This document shows positions 26,441-40,172 of a stretch of DNA of 64,000 nucleotides, in pieces. The notes below the pieces were generated by a model. That model did not search any database. It was not told the origin of the DNA and saw nothing but the letters and a program-made list of their open reading frames with translations. Positions within the stretch are counted from its first letter, which is position 1, and each line of letters opens with the position of its first letter. This DNA is from Epiperipatus broadwayi (taxonomy: Eukaryota > Onychophora > Udeonychophora > Euonychophora > Peripatidae), in the NCBI GenBank assembly GCA_028023455.1, contig JAQFVV010000022.1:9383100-9447099 (forward strand), in the 5' to 3' direction. The position numbers and the translations under genes are program-made.

Positions 26441-27360
26441 AACAAAATGCTGCCATGAATATAAAAATCTTTAGACAAATAAATATCTATATATTTAAAT
26501 GAATTAATAAGATATTGGTTTATATTCCTTAAAAGACACAAGCAAAAGTTTAAGAACTAAAACTGTGACTTTTCAAACGAACTATATGATTTTCATTTCT
26601 TGTTATTAAAATCTTATTAGAATAACAGTATAGCTAAAATTGGGTCAAGAGGTTTAAGCAATTGTCAACTAACATTAACAATAATTAAATATTGTTGGTT
26701 AGCCACTATTTTATTGCTTAATTACATCTAAAATTGTATTTGACCAGAAAAGTTAATATATGTACATATAGTTACTAACAATGAAATATATGTAACTATT
26801 ATAAATATAAAATTATTAAGTTGTAGTTAATAAGAAAAATGATTTACAAAAGTTTTGAATGTGATTTATTTTTGTGTAGTTTCACCACATTACGGCTTCT
26901 TAATAATTACTATAAATATCACTATATATGATAAAAATAATAATAAAATTATTATTAAAAATTAGAAGAATGGTATTTTAAAAATAAAACAATGTAGATA
27001 ACCTTGCCAAAAAAAAAGGTAGGGTAAGGGTAAGGATCTTGTATACAAACATTTTGATTTAATATTGTTTTTTTATTTTCATATATACTTCTCTCAACTC
27101 TATTCTATAACTACTGCATGCATTTCATAAACAAACTTCACTCTCCAGGTGAGCTAAAAATATTAAATACCTGAATTTCCATATGCATATTGAAAACTTG
27201 AATGGTTTTACAAAGCACCGTCTTATAACTCCAGATAGGTAATTTAAAAATAGGATCATAAAATAAAAAAAATGTTTTAAAGAAAAATATAAAAAAATTG
27301 TTAATTTGTATATATATAAATTTAAAAAAAGCCCACTATAGAATAGTTATTGTAATAAAA
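26441..27360. other. Unassigned AT-rich sequence
   Basis: No gene or repeat is recognised. Confidence 0.45.
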
Positions 27361-27458
27361 TTGGTCGAGAGGTCAGCGACAGCTGCTTTACAAGTAGTTG
27401 TCCCGGGTTAGCGGGTTCACTTCCCAGCTGATGCTATGACACATGAGGGGAAAAAAAA
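27361..27458 (+). mobile_element. tRNA-derived SINE
   Basis: GGTCGAGAGGTCAGCGACAG (A-box side), GGGTTCACTTCCCAG (B-box side), GCTATGACACATGAG and an A-rich tail. Same family as 20016-20108. No clear target duplication. Confidence 0.8.
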
Positions 27459-28040
27459 TATATAACAGTGATAGTATATTTATAAGTAACTATGATAAAT
27501 TACCACATTCCTACCAGTTAATTTTTTAATCTTCTTCAACTGAAAACCATTTAAATTCAAATTTAGCAGAAGTAAATGTCTTTATGACCTATCCCAAAAT
27601 TCATGAATTTAAAAATCTATTTTTATTTATCAAAATTGCCTCCTTAATTTTTATTATTACTAATATCATTATTTTTTAGTATTTCCCAGATTGAAATTGA
27701 AAGTTCACTTGTGTGTTTGTGTAATCACAAAAAATAGATTCCATTATTAAATCATTATTATTTTATGTTTGTGTAATAATCGATGGTTATTGAAAACTTT
27801 TCTCAAGATTACATCTCGATTCACTTATGTATAAAGCCTTATACTTACATAAAAGTTGATACATAATATTACATTTTTATTTAAAAAGTATAACTGAAAC
27901 ACACAGGCTTATATATATATATATATATATATCTGTGTCTATATATGTAATATATAGGGTATATGAGCACAGACTTTCACCCTCTCCCACTCTCCACGCT
28001 ATCTCATAACACTGATACACTTGAACACATATGTTGAAAA

Positions 28041-28108
28041 GATAAATAATCACCAATATACGTATTTCTTGCTAAACAAGCAATCATCAGTTGGTCGAGA
28101 TTACCATC
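28041..28108 (-). ncRNA. HHR-A hammerhead, intact core
   Basis: On the minus strand: ACCAA, CTGATGA, stem II TTGCT/AGCAA (5 bp, loop TGTTT), GAAA, stem III ATAC/GTAT, A17, TTGGT. Outer stem I is GATTA/TAATC plus a wobble pair. The stem II base changes relative to 21440-21507 keep pairing (A-U became U-A at the base), a covariation that supports the fold. Predicted cleavage is between + positions 28057 and 28056. Confidence 0.78.
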
Positions 28109-28209
28109 TCTACACATATATGCTATAAGTGTTTGAAGCCTGTCCATTAAAGTATGAGGTTTGGCTATCTTAATATATATCTGAGCACTTATAGCATATA
28201 TGTGTAGAG

Positions 28210-28274
28210 ATGGTAATCTGGACAATTGATGATTGCTGGTTTAGCATGAAATATGGATATTGGTGATTATTTAT
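28210..28274 (+). ncRNA. HHR-A hammerhead with C3-to-T change
   Basis: The core reads TTGATGA in place of CTGATGA, and stem I is shortened. GAAA and stem II (TGCT/AGCA) remain. Probably inactive or weak. Confidence 0.6.
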
Positions 28275-29262
28275 CTTTTCAACATATATGTGTTCAAGTA
28301 TATGAGTGTTATGAGATAGTGTGGAGAGTGGTGGGTCGTATGAAAGTCTGTGCTCATATACCCTATTTATTAAGAAGTATAATATTTTTTAATTATTTAC
28401 CAATCTATTAATATTAGGTGGAACACAAAAAGGAATATTATGTAAATCTCTTTTGAAATATATATGATAGATATCCATTTTTATCATCAACATTGTACTC
28501 CTTTAAAGTAATATAATTTTTTTTTATTTGACATAAAGTACAATCAATTTGTTTAATATTATAACAAATTTCAATCAACTCTTTTGTAAATGTTTCAATA
28601 TTATGTGATTTATCATTTTCAAAACAACTTAATTTCTCATATCAAATAAAAATCTAAGACTTGCCCTCTTTTGCATAACTGGTACTTTTGTTTTACAATA
28701 TATATATATAATCTCTTACATGCAATACAAGGGATAATGGTTTATTAAATTATAAATTGGTAATCAAACCATTAAAAAAAAAGTTATATATATTGTAAAT
28801 CAAAAACATCAGTTATGCATAAGATAATAAATATTAGATCTTTTTTATATTGCAATAATAAATAAATTATATTATTATGAAAGTGATAAATCCCAAAACA
28901 TTGAAACATTTATAAAAGAGCTGATTGAAGTTGGTTATAATATTTAAAAGTTATTGTTTTTTATGTTAATTTAAAAAGAAGTATGCGACTTTAAAAGAAC
29001 AGGTAGTTATAAAAAAATGTATTTCCATATGTTTCAAATGCTCACTGTAAATTTTTTGAAAATATATATGGAGATTCATGTAATGTTTCTTTTTAGTTTC
29101 ACCTAATTTTGTTAGTTTGGTAAACAATTCAAAAAATATACTTTTTAAACAAAAAAGTAATATTGTATATCGAATTTAATGTAAGTGCAAGGTTTCATAT
29201 ATAAGTGAATCAAGATGTAGTCTTGAGAAAAGTTTAAAAGATCATCAATTGTTACATATATA

Positions 29263-29264
<2 letters not shown>

Positions 29265-29322
<58 letters not shown>
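29265..29322. repeat. (TAA)n array
   Basis: About 58 bp of perfect AAT/TAA repeats. Confidence 0.95.
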
Positions 29323-29324
<2 letters not shown>

Positions 29325-29630
29325 TTTAATAATGTTATCTATTTTTTTTATTATAAAAACTTGTGAATTTACTTCCAATTTTTATCTGAAAAATACTAAG
29401 ATTCTTCATGTAGAGAGAAACCATAAATAGAAATGAGATTTATTTAATTAATAAATAATGTGATAATGTTAAAATTCATAAATCTTGGGATATAACATAA
29501 AAACATTTACTTTCACTAAATTTAAATGGTTTCAGTTGATGAAGGTTAAAAAATTAAATGACAGTACTTCTGTAGTTTATTATACTTATTTATGTAATGA
29601 AAATTTGTTTATAAACTTCTCATAAATCAT

Positions 29631-29820
29631 ATAATATCAATAAATATGCACTTATAATGCTCAATAAAGAAGTTATATATATTATTAAATTTATTTAAAG
29701 CTTAGCGCTTTCAAAGTTCTATGAAGCCATAGAGCTTTGAAAGTGCTAAGCTTTAAATAAATTTATTAATATATATAACTTCTTTAATGAGTGTTATAAG
29801 CACATATTTATTGATATTAT
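29631..29820. repeat. Near-perfect palindrome, MITE-like foldback
   Basis: Arms of about 90 bp mirror each other around a short centre near 29725: ATAATATCAATAAATATG at the left end faces CATATTTATTGATATTAT at the right. The inner arms carry CTTAGCGCTTTCAAAG and CTTTGAAAGTGCTAAG. The MITE at 39877-40029 has a related GAAAGCGCTAAG. No coding sequence. Confidence 0.8.
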
Positions 29821-31761
29821 ACTTATTTATGAAATATATTACATTATTATGACTTTTTATTGCAATTATATATATATTATACATAATATTTTCATGGTTA
29901 TATGGTGTAAATAAAATACTTATTGGATTAAACCATGTATTTTTTTTTGTTTAAATTTCTAATGTTTTAATAAAATATCTTCATCATTGTCTTAATAAAA
30001 AACTGTTAGTAAGTAATAATGAGATTTGGTGTGCTTTGACAAAGATACTCTGTATTGAAAGCCCCACTCAGCAAAGTAACAAATATTGTTTCGTACCAAA
30101 GATTTATCCTAATAGTTGATAATTATCTACATATTCTAATAGAATATAGTTTATTATATATATATAACTCATACCAAAAGCTAAATTAATTGACTAAATT
30201 ATAAACCAACTATGATAATTGATGATTAAATTATCAACCAAAATCAAGTTAGCATTGCATAATATAAGGTAGGGAAATCATCGGCAATTAATTTTTAATT
30301 TGATTTTGTCTATTAATTGTCAATTGATATACTTGATTTATATATACATATACACATATAAATGGCAAATTATACATGTTCATCCATGTATGATTTATAG
30401 TACTATCATAATGACACTTGCATTGGTGGGAGTTGAAGTGCAGTCAAACCATTGGTATGATAGTACTATGAATCATACACGGACAAAGCTGAATAATTTG
30501 TCATTATTGTAAAGCATATTTTGAAGACTTGGATCTCATACTCATGAATAATATTCATTTTATAATGTGACATTCAAATTCCATGCTTTAAATATATCTA
30601 CATCTTTATTTCTTTGGTTAGAGGAATTTTTGCAGTTGGTAATGTATACATAATTATCAGTGTTAGACTAATTAGATGTTGCTAATGCATTTTCCTGCAC
30701 TCTTGTACTTTGAAGATTACTATGCAAGTCTCTAAACAATTGTGAATTGAACACAGTCTCATTTATATATAACTTAGAATAACTTTCATGGAAGTATTTA
30801 TTTTTTATTCATTCTTGTTCCTGAAAATAAAGAATTTTAAGACAAATAATTATTAATATTATTAAATACAGAGATAATCCAACATTATATGTGATATCTG
30901 ATTTTTGATTAATTAGGCAAATACTGTTAATAAATTTTTCAACACCCTGATAATTTATTGCTATGCTAATGCAAAGTACCTTCATATTAGCTGCCACAGA
31001 TGTATGAAAGGGTTATTATATTTATCAAGTTTTTAAACAAGGGTAAAATCCAATACATTTCATAAGTAGGCACAACCTTTTATAAATGTGATTTAGTTTC
31101 AGTTCAGATAGAGAGTTCATTTTTTATTCATTTTAATGCCCATATTAAATGAAGAATTAACCAAATGTTGTTAATATAATTTTCACATCTCTGTACTTAT
31201 TAGATTATTAATTGAGGAATGAATTCTTCATTTTGGTTGGAAACTAAACATACTACGTATCTGCAGGAAGCTTTGTTTACATTTGTGATGTTTTAATTTT
31301 AAACTTATCTAGAAACATTCTAAATCTGCTAGTTTAAATTTATATATTTTGAAAAATCATTTTGCATAGACCTAACAAATCGATGTACTGAAAAATGTAT
31401 TTACAGTGTTTGATTAACTAGTCAAAACTTGAAAATTACATATAAATTGTGAAAATGCTATGGTTAATTATATATCCAATTAAGACTCATAACACTGTAC
31501 AATAAATATTTTTAAATACAGTACTCTAAATAAATTAACATTGGAGCATATTTTGGTACATTATAATTGCTCATATAATAAATCAAGATTTATAAAGAAG
31601 AAGTTTGTATGTGGTTTGCTATATATATTTTAAAATACTCTCTAACTTAGCATAAAGTCTTATGCTAGGTTAGAGATTATTTTGAAATATTTATTTTACA
31701 ATATTGTGAGTCTTAATATCATCTTGAATGTTATATTGAATGTTATTAAAGTAATAGTGGC

Positions 31762-31764
<3 letters not shown>

Positions 31765-31840
<76 letters not shown>
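31765..31840. repeat. (TA)n dinucleotide repeat
   Basis: About 76 bp of uninterrupted TA. Confidence 0.95.
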
Positions 31841-31843
<3 letters not shown>

Positions 31844-34457
31844 TGAACACTTCATGGTACAATGACATGCCCATGAACTATGTATGAATGTGAATGAGTT
31901 AATTTTGTTTCAACAATCCGGGAGTATTTCCAGGTAACTACTTATAGTCCATCCAGACAACTATCCTATATCCATACATCAAATGAAAATCCACTTTTTG
32001 CTAATTAGGGATTAAAACTAGTGTGGAAAAACACTCAACCCTCAGCACTAAGAAGTGGATAAGTCTAATAAATACTACCTTTATTTTTCACTGATACTCT
32101 GTGAGGGCTATTGAAAAAGTGCAGAAAATACTTCTCAAGGACAATTCTTGCATTTTCTTGTTTACGTATAAGTCTCATCCACATGATTACCTAATATTTT
32201 GGTAGAGTCTTATTCTTTTTTCTCAGAATTATGGTGCTTTGAGAGTTGTTGTGATGATTTCTAAACTAATTAACAAATGTGAGTGTGTCTTTCTATTATC
32301 AAAATTTTGATTGTTTCTAATTGTTTTTTGGCTAAATAATTTTGTAAACTCAATTTGATTCTTAATAATAAGAGAATGCCCTTTAAATCAAACTAAAAAT
32401 GTGTGGTTTCTTATCAACTTTTGTAAAAAAAATTCTAATGATCACTCATTACTCAGACATATAATCATTATTTTTTTAATATAGATATTAGCAGCTGGTA
32501 GATCTGACATTCATATACAGAAATAAATATAAGAAAAAAGAAAAAGTAAATAAAACTTATATATATATATATATATATATCATATATTTTAAAAAATCAG
32601 AGAAATAAAATAAAGCAAATTGAAAAACAAGGTGTTTTCAAATTTATTTTTAAAAGCATTTTTAACATCTTTATATTGGAAATTTCTAAATTCTAATCAA
32701 TTTGTTTGTATATAAAATAGAAATAGTGCAGGATTCCCATCTTATCAGGAAAATAATTTTTGACCATCAGCATCCAAAATACATTAAAGTCTTTATTATT
32801 GTTCTAATCCATTTTAATTTATTAAGAAGAGTGAAAAAATGTTTAACATATTAGCTTCTGGCAACAATATTTCTACAAATCTTTTTGAGTGTTTTTGTGC
32901 TTTAGGATAGTGATCAAATAAGTAATCAAAAATTGAAGAATCTTATAAGATGGAATAATTTCTGTAAATTACCTATATAAGCATAAATATACATTGAAAT
33001 TACTAGTAAAAATAAAGATTTTCAAATATTTAAGGTTAAACATTAGAGATTTCTTAAAAGTACTTTATTACAGTAATAATTTAAATATTTATTGACGATT
33101 TAATATATTTATCAGTAGAATTATATAATTATTTATTATTTAATGACAAATTTATTTACAAAATATAAAAACAGAGAAATTCATGTAAATGATATTACCC
33201 CAAAACATCCGTTAATCTCAAACATATTCTAAATAAAATTATTAGCATTAACTAATATAGATTATATATGTTGTTAGTATATAAAACCATAATACTGTCA
33301 TGCTTTCAAATGATGACTTGATTGCATAAATCACTGTTTTGTAATATCATTTAAAATTGTTTTTATGACTTTTTCTGTAAACCTTTCAATAGTATTTCTG
33401 TAATATTAAGAAAGCTTGTTTTCTTTTGTGTATTACATGTAGTGTTTACATCTATCTATTAATTTTATTAAATGCAATTGATTGTAAATTTCACGTCACT
33501 TAAATAAATGAATACTTTGTATATATAAGCATTATTAATTTGTATTATAGTTGGCTACTATTATTATTATTATTATCATTGTTATTATTACTACTACAAC
33601 TGTTTATGTATCAGCCAAAATTTTATTTCATGTAAAAGTCAATAGAGGGCACTTCACTGATCTGATTCATTAGCATTTTTCCCCACAACTTTAGCACAGT
33701 ATTACAGTTTGAACTCTATATATTTGTAACATAGATTTATATTCACATATTTAATGTGTTGAAGTAAGAATTAAATATTTATTTAAAAGTATTCATTCAT
33801 TAGTGACTACATCTTGCATATATAGTACAGTGACAGAGGGGTGAAATTTGAAGCTCTATATAATTATTTCCATTGCTCAAACGTCTTAGAAACTCCTGAG
33901 AAATAAACCTTTCAATATTTTTTTATGATTGATTACTTTAATAAAAGTATGTTTATTAAACAAAGAAAATTGAATATTTCTATTACTAGTTCAAAATATT
34001 AAACAACAGCTCGTAATGTGCAACAAGGAAAAGCTTTTTCTGTGATATGGCTAGTGTGAGAATTTCATAAAATTCAAGAGATTATTAAACAAGTTTGACA
34101 TAAATAATTGGTCAAACTCTACTGATTTCTTCAGATATTTAGGTTCAAACATCAAATTCTGTTTTTTAAAATTTATGTTTCTTTTTCTTTTCAAAGCTTG
34201 TTTTACTGAATTCATAAAAATATGCTACCATGACAAGCATTTTTATATGGTTATCAAGGTATATGCAATATATAAAAAATTAAAATGTGAAACCAACCAA
34301 ATTTTACATATCTTTTTAAAAATGAAGAAATATGAAAAAATAAATAGAAAGGATATAACTAAGTATATTATTTTAGGTATTTATTTTTTCATATTCATTT
34401 TATATTTTTATAAAGGTATAATGTACAAGTTTCTTTGGTGTCATGTTTTAATTTAAT
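31841..34457. other. Unassigned AT-rich sequence
   Basis: No gene is recognised. The frame at 34175-34456 is rich in Phe, Ile and Lys and shows no motif. A shorter TA run lies near 32560-32580. Confidence 0.5.
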
Positions 34458-34666
34458 TTGCTATCTTAATATAAAGTGAGCACTGATTATACATATGTGT
34501 GGGAGATGATAACCTGAACCAACTGATGAGAGCTGGTTTAGCATGAAATATGTATATTAATGATTATTTATCTTTTCTACATGTATGTGGTCATGTGTAT
34601 TGGTGATATGAGATAGTATGGATAGTTGAAGGGTGCTTGAAAGTCTGAGTTTAAATCCTCTATATT
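34458..34666 (+). mobile_element. HHR-A element, truncated
   Basis: Starts at TTGCTATCTTAATATAAAG and ends at GAGTTTAAATCCTCTATAT, following the HHR-A unit. No clear target duplication was found. Confidence 0.72.
34505..34572 (+). ncRNA. HHR-A hammerhead, degraded stems
   Basis: CTGATGAG and GAAA are intact. Stem II (AGCT with AGCA) has one mismatch and the inner stem I has lost two pairs (TTAAT opposite ACCAA). Likely weak or dead. Confidence 0.6.
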
Positions 34667-36120
34667 TTTGATGTATTGTGGATACTTTAATAATGGCCAT
34701 ATAAAAATAGTTGAACATTGACACTATGTAGTATATTTTATGAAATCAGCAAATTTAAAATAAACTTTGAAAAAAAAAATGCATTAAGAAATATTATGAA
34801 TTGATACTTTTACTACCTTATTCCCACTCATTTTAAAAATTGCATGAACAGGTGTTATTACTGTTAGAAAAGAAAGATATATTTAAGAAAATGTGAAGAA
34901 TATTTTAGTTAGTTTATATTTTTAAAAAAATGTGATGAAATGATTGATCATTTCATCACTATATTACTAAAAATAGTTAAACCATTGAATAATTTTACAT
35001 TCACATATTAATTCCATGTGCACAATGTAGCTTTTCTTGAATGCAAAAATACTGTTGGAATATATGCCAGGTTAGTTTTAATAAAGTTAATAATTTGGAA
35101 TCTCATACTAAGACCTTTTAAATAATAATGATTTTAGTTTTTCATATAAATACCATAATTTAACATTTAGCACTAAAAATTATCTTAGAAGGGTTCCCCT
35201 CTTTTCTTCCAATGCATAAGCTTGTGGTTAAGACCTGTAGAGGTCTCTACCTTTGCATTTTCAACTGCACATGTTTTAGGTTTATTGCCTTAGTAAATAT
35301 TACTTAGAAGGTGTGTATGAATTCATGTGAATGGTCAGCCATTTAAATATCACCTTTGTTCTAGAAATTTTCCTAAATTAGAAATATTTACTCAACATTT
35401 AAAATCTAGAAAATCTTGATTTCCAAACTTATACAAATATTGGATGTATCATCAACCATTTTACCTTCCAATGCATCATTTACAGAATGTATTGCAATTA
35501 ATGAATTAAGTTTGAATTTTGTGTCAAAAATAATGATAAATCATGTCTACTAAAGTACTTTTAACAGAAAATATACTGCAATAAAATTTTCTGGAAATAA
35601 TGGATTTGAGGGGAATATGCTTATTGAAAACGTTATTACAGTATGGTACGAATATACTATTACGGGAGAGGGTTTATGGGAATTTAAAAGCAAGGAGAGT
35701 GTATTTTTAGATGATTTGATGGTTAGGAAATGTAGAAATATGTTAGACAGAATGAGTAAAGAAGAATGTAAGGACTGACTGTAATATATTGAGATTTTAC
35801 ATGTTGGGTAATGTCTTAAAAAAATAAATAATGATAACAATATTGGAGTGTTGATGAGATCAAATAATATTCTAAATAGTAATTCTGAAGAAATAATGTT
35901 TTGAAAATGATTACTAAGGTTTGATATTGATTAAATTTAAATAAACTAATTTGAAGCTAAAATGTTTGTTAATTTTTTATTAATGTGTGGGAAATGATTA
36001 TTAGAAATAGAGATCTAATTAAAAAAGATGAGTTATTTTTATTAGAGAATGAGGATAAAATATTAGGTGTATTAATTTATAAAAAAAAATTAATATTCAA
36101 TAAATTAAAAAAGGGAGATG
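34667..36120. other. Unassigned AT-rich sequence
   Basis: No gene is recognised apart from the HT repeat at 35196-35310. The frame 35550-35840 (-) shows no motif. Confidence 0.45.
35196..35310 (+). repeat. HT repeat family, truncated copy 2
   Basis: Matches the 3' two-fifths of the copy at 52982-53256: GGTTCCCCTC, ATAAGCTTGTGGTTAAGACC, the GACCTGTAGAGGTC hairpin, and the GCCTTAGTAAATATTA end. Confidence 0.78.
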
Positions 36121-36684
<564 letters not shown>

Positions 36685-38796
36685 GTAAATACATAGAAAG
36701 AAGGCATGAAAGGGAGAAAGAGGAAGGGAGAGAGAAGGAGGATGCAATATTAAAAATATATATGAAAAAATATACATTTACAGTGAATATGACAAAAAAA
36801 CCAATGTGGAAGAAGTTAGAATAATGGCAGATATAATGTAGATAAAAGGATATATGTAAATAATTATAAGAAAAGAATATATAAAAGAATGTCTGAGTGT
36901 TGTCATAAAATTTAATTTTATAAATGTACTAAGTGAAGAGAATTGGACATTTGTATAGGAGAAAAATGCTAGAGAAAAATTTGAGAGATGAAAAAAGATC
37001 AACTTTATAAATGTGAAAGAAAGCAACTAAATAGATGTGATGGAAATAAAAAAAGAGGAGGTGTAGAGGTTATTGTCAGTAAGGATGTCCTGGAGTGTGG
37101 GTTAGTTTGAAATTGGGTAAAGAGAAATGTATGGTATAGTACATTTAATTACTACAATTAGGGAGAATTTTTGAAAATATTTATATGGAGTTATAAATGA
37201 GTTTTAAAAATAATAATTGTAAAATATTGATTACAGATGTTACAAACAATTGTATTAATAAAATTGATGTAGTGAAGAATATTAAGGGAACATTATTTGA
37301 AAAGATAGTCAGAAAAGTGGATTAGAAATTGAGTAAAGTATTTGATGGGGTGTTCATATGTTTCAGGCAAAATAATGAAAAATTAGAAAAGATTGCAAAC
37401 GTTTGATGAGAAAAAAAGGTTGTAATAATGATCATAATTTTATATTGATATTAGAGATAACTCAAAAGTTAAGTAATGAAATTTATAAAATGGACAAGAA
37501 ATAAGTGTTGAGCTAAAATTGAAAAGACTTAATAATATCAGAGAAAAATTATTAAAGAATATAAATTTTAAAAGTTGGAAGTTATTCTGTTTCAGTTGGA
37601 CTTTAAGGAAAACTGATTCAGATTGATTATACAGGATATTTTGAACAGAATATTCATAAAATCTCTCCAATTCCATCTCCCTACAATAGGTTTAACAAAC
37701 TCATAACAACAACAGTCAAACAGTCCGTCTGTAAGGATAGTAAAAATATTTCATTCCAGTTTGTAACAAGTCAATAGTATTTTTGTGGGAAATGTTTGTA
37801 TATCAGTGATCCAGAAATTGCTGCAATTTTTTTTAAATCATTATGTATGCTAGAAAGAGGAGAAAAATAAAACTTTAAAATGATCTCACATTACTAATGA
37901 GAGTGATAGTTGTATATCCCAGATGTCTAAATCTACAATTGATAGAACAAAAAAAGGCATCGTTAGAGCAGAATTGGAAGATTCTGTTTTAGAATTATCC
38001 TTTAATATCAATCTAATAAAACCAGTAGGTATTGGAAAACTTGCTCTTGATTGCTTTAAACCAGAAAAGGGTATAGTGGCCAATAGCATACTTCCACAAT
38101 TTCCAAAAAAAAAAAAAAAATTAAAACCTAAAGTTAAAGCCTGTTTGGGAAAAACCATTCAGCAATTTATTTATATAGAAATTATTCCAGAAATTTCACA
38201 TAAAAACAAAACTATAGCAGTCTAAATGATCCAAAAATGATGACATAATATTATTGCTATGTGTTCCCTTCATGTTATTTGAAAGAATCTTAGTAACATG
38301 AATTTTTCCAATAGTTTAGCTTCATCTATTTGTATAATAGGCTGGTTTAGACCAGGAAGAAACTACTGTGAACAAGTTTTATCTTTAACTCATATTTAAA
38401 TAAAGCTTACTTGATTTAATCTCAGCTTTTGGTTCTGCTTGAAGAAATAATCTTCCTTTAAATTTCTAAAATCCTTAAATGCATGAAAGGCATTGATTTA
38501 TTCTGGGTTTGAATCCAAATCATCACTCTGGAAGGCTAGGGTTCTAATTCTTACACCATAATATTTTTCATGACTTTTATAATTTAGAATTGTGTGCTTG
38601 TGGTTAAGTTACTATTGATATAATTTAGAGATTAATGTACCATTAAAAAAATCCACTTTAATGCTGATTTTTTTTATCTGGAGAAATCAGGCAGTAAGGA
38701 GCATTTGTCTGACTGAAAATTATTTATTACCTATTTTTATTTATAATAAAAAAAATAATCAAATATTGTATTGCTTGAGAGTTTATAAAAGTTAAG
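36685..38796. other. Unassigned AT-rich sequence
   Basis: No gene is recognised. A frame around 37040-37110 reads CDGNKKRGGVEVIVSKDVLE, faintly like a LINE endonuclease block (RxGGVAIYVxxxL), too weak to assign. The frame at 37923-38225 is listed separately. Confidence 0.4.
37923..38225 (+). CDS. Unrecognised 100-residue open frame
   Basis: This frame has a less skewed composition than its neighbours: MSKSTIDRTKKGIVRAELED, a Lys-rich stretch KKKKKLKPKVK from an A15 run, and IYIEIIPEISHKNK. There is no signal peptide, membrane segment or known motif. No start-site context or splice signal supports it, and the A15 run makes frame stability doubtful. It may be a decayed retroelement or processed-gene fragment, or chance. 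Function unknown. Confidence 0.15.
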   Translation: MSKSTIDRTKKGIVRAELEDSVLELSFNINLIKPVGIGKLALDCFKPEKGIVANSILPQFPKKKKKLKPKVKACLGKTIQQFIYIEIIPEISHKNKTIAV

Positions 38797-38957
38797 AACA
38801 TTGGAAATGACCACTAAGCATCATGTGATCACCATTTCTTATGCTTTCTCATAACTGTTATTAGCAAAACTCTCCATACAATAGTGCCACTCAGTGCAAG
38901 CCAGAGTAATCAATGGATTCCAGAAGACTTGTGCATAAAATCCCTATCTAGTGCCTA

Positions 38958-39025
38958 CTCATCCAATATCCCCAGACTAGTTTCTAGTTTGTAGCTTTCA
39001 TCAGTGAAGAGCCTTGGACCTGAAA
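38958..39025 (-). ncRNA. HHR-B hammerhead, diverged stem II
   Basis: Minus strand: CTGATGA, GAAAC, ACT/AGT stem III, GTC before the cleavage point, stem I TGGGGA paired with TCTTCA and TTGGA with TCCAA. Stem II (AGC with ACT) is damaged by one mismatch. The core itself is complete. Confidence 0.6.
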
Positions 39026-39876
39026 GCTCTGCACCTAGATCTTAGGATCTAATGCAACCCTCCAGCAGCCACTTTTTATCTCTACTTAAACTACAAAACT
39101 ATGAGTCTAAAATTGAAAACACAATAATATTTTCAAGTTCAATAGCTTATATAGTCATATAGGTCTAAACTCAGTTCAGTACCCATACATTTTGGTGTCT
39201 TTGGTTCTTTAATAACCATAGCCTACATTATCCTATTAGACAGGATTGGTATTAAATGACTAAACATCACATGATCACTATTTCTTATGCTTGCTCGTAA
39301 CTGTTATTAAAACAAGCAGAACTCTCTGTACAGTAACCCCATTCAGTGCAAACCATAGTAATCAATGGATGCCAGAAGGCTTGTGTATAAAATCCCTATC
39401 TAGTGCCTACTCATCCAATATCCCCAGACTAGGCACTAGATAGGGATTTTATGCACATGCCTTCTGGAATCCATTGATTACTCTGGCTTACACTGAGCAA
39501 ACTAGTCTGGGGATAATGGCTGAGTAGGCACTAGAAAGGTCTTTTATGCACAAGCCTTCTGGCATCCATTAATTACTCTGGTTTGCAGTGAGTGGCACTA
39601 CTATATGGAGAATTTTGCCTGTTTTAAAAACAATTATGAGCAAGCATAAGAAATGGTGATCACATGATGTTTAATGGTTTAATACCAATCCTGCCTAATA
39701 GGATAGTGGTGGCTATGGTTATTAAAGAATGAAAGACACCAAAATGTATGGGTACTGTGCTGAATTCAAACCTATATGACTATATAAGTTACTAAGTTTG
39801 GATTGAAAATATTATTGTGTTTTTCAATTTTAGACTCATAGCTTTATTAAATAATTAAATATGTGGTTTATATATG

Positions 39877-40029
39877 TAATGATCAGATATTTTACGGTAA
39901 TATCTCCACGCTAAACTATTTACAGCTTTGAAAATGAAGGCATCGTTCCTTCGAAAGCGCTAAGTATAGAAATAAATAAATGTATTAGAGTTTAGTATGG
40001 AGATATTACCGTAAAATATCTGATCATTA
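39877..40029. mobile_element. 153-bp MITE with about 40-bp terminal inverted repeats
   Basis: TAATGATCAGATATTTTACG at the left end faces CGTAAAATATCTGATCATTA at the right; the arms extend through GGTAATATCTCCA and a diverged CTAAACT. The centre has TTCGAAAGCGCTAAG. It interrupts the HHR-B unit between ACTCATAG-TTT copies on each side. Superfamily unknown. Confidence 0.85.
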
Positions 40030-40104
40030 CTCATAGTTTTGTAAGTAGAGATAAAAGATGGCGGCTGGATAGTTGCATTAGACCCTAAGATCTAGGTACA
40101 GTGC

Positions 40105-40172
40105 TCTCAGGTCCAAGGCTCCTCAGTGATGGAAGCCACAACCTAGAAACTAGTCTGGGAATATTGGATGAG
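40105..40172 (+). pseudogene. HHR-B hammerhead with broken core
   Basis: Stem I (TCCTCA with TGGGAA, TCCAA with TTGGA), GAAAC and GTC are kept, but CTGACGA reads GTGATGG: C3 and A9 are changed. Expected inactive. Confidence 0.6.

Larger units (their letters stand above)
27894..28365. mobile_element. HHR-A inverted dimer with 17-18-bp TSD
   Basis: Flanks TTTATTTAAAAAGTATAA (27876-27893) and TTTATTAAGAAGTATAA (28366-28382) are near-identical, with one indel and one substitution. The left half is in minus orientation and the right half in plus orientation, meeting near 28135-28195 around a shared unit segment. Each half carries one hammerhead. The outer ends both read GTATATGAGCACAGACTTTC or its inverse. 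Confidence 0.78.
28383..31764. other. Unassigned AT-rich sequence
   Basis: No gene is recognised. Contains the TAA array at 29265 and the palindrome at 29631, both listed separately. A short inverted stretch near 30385-30480 (TGTATGATTTATAGTACTAT against ATAGTACTATGAATCATACA) hints at another small foldback. Confidence 0.45.

Noticed and set aside
35550-35840. 96-residue frame on the minus strand
   Set aside because: Composition is Ser/Leu/Ile-rich, no domain or splice context was seen.
37037-37110. LINE endonuclease-like CDGNKKRGGVEVIVSKDVLE
   Set aside because: One short similarity with no neighbouring blocks in order.
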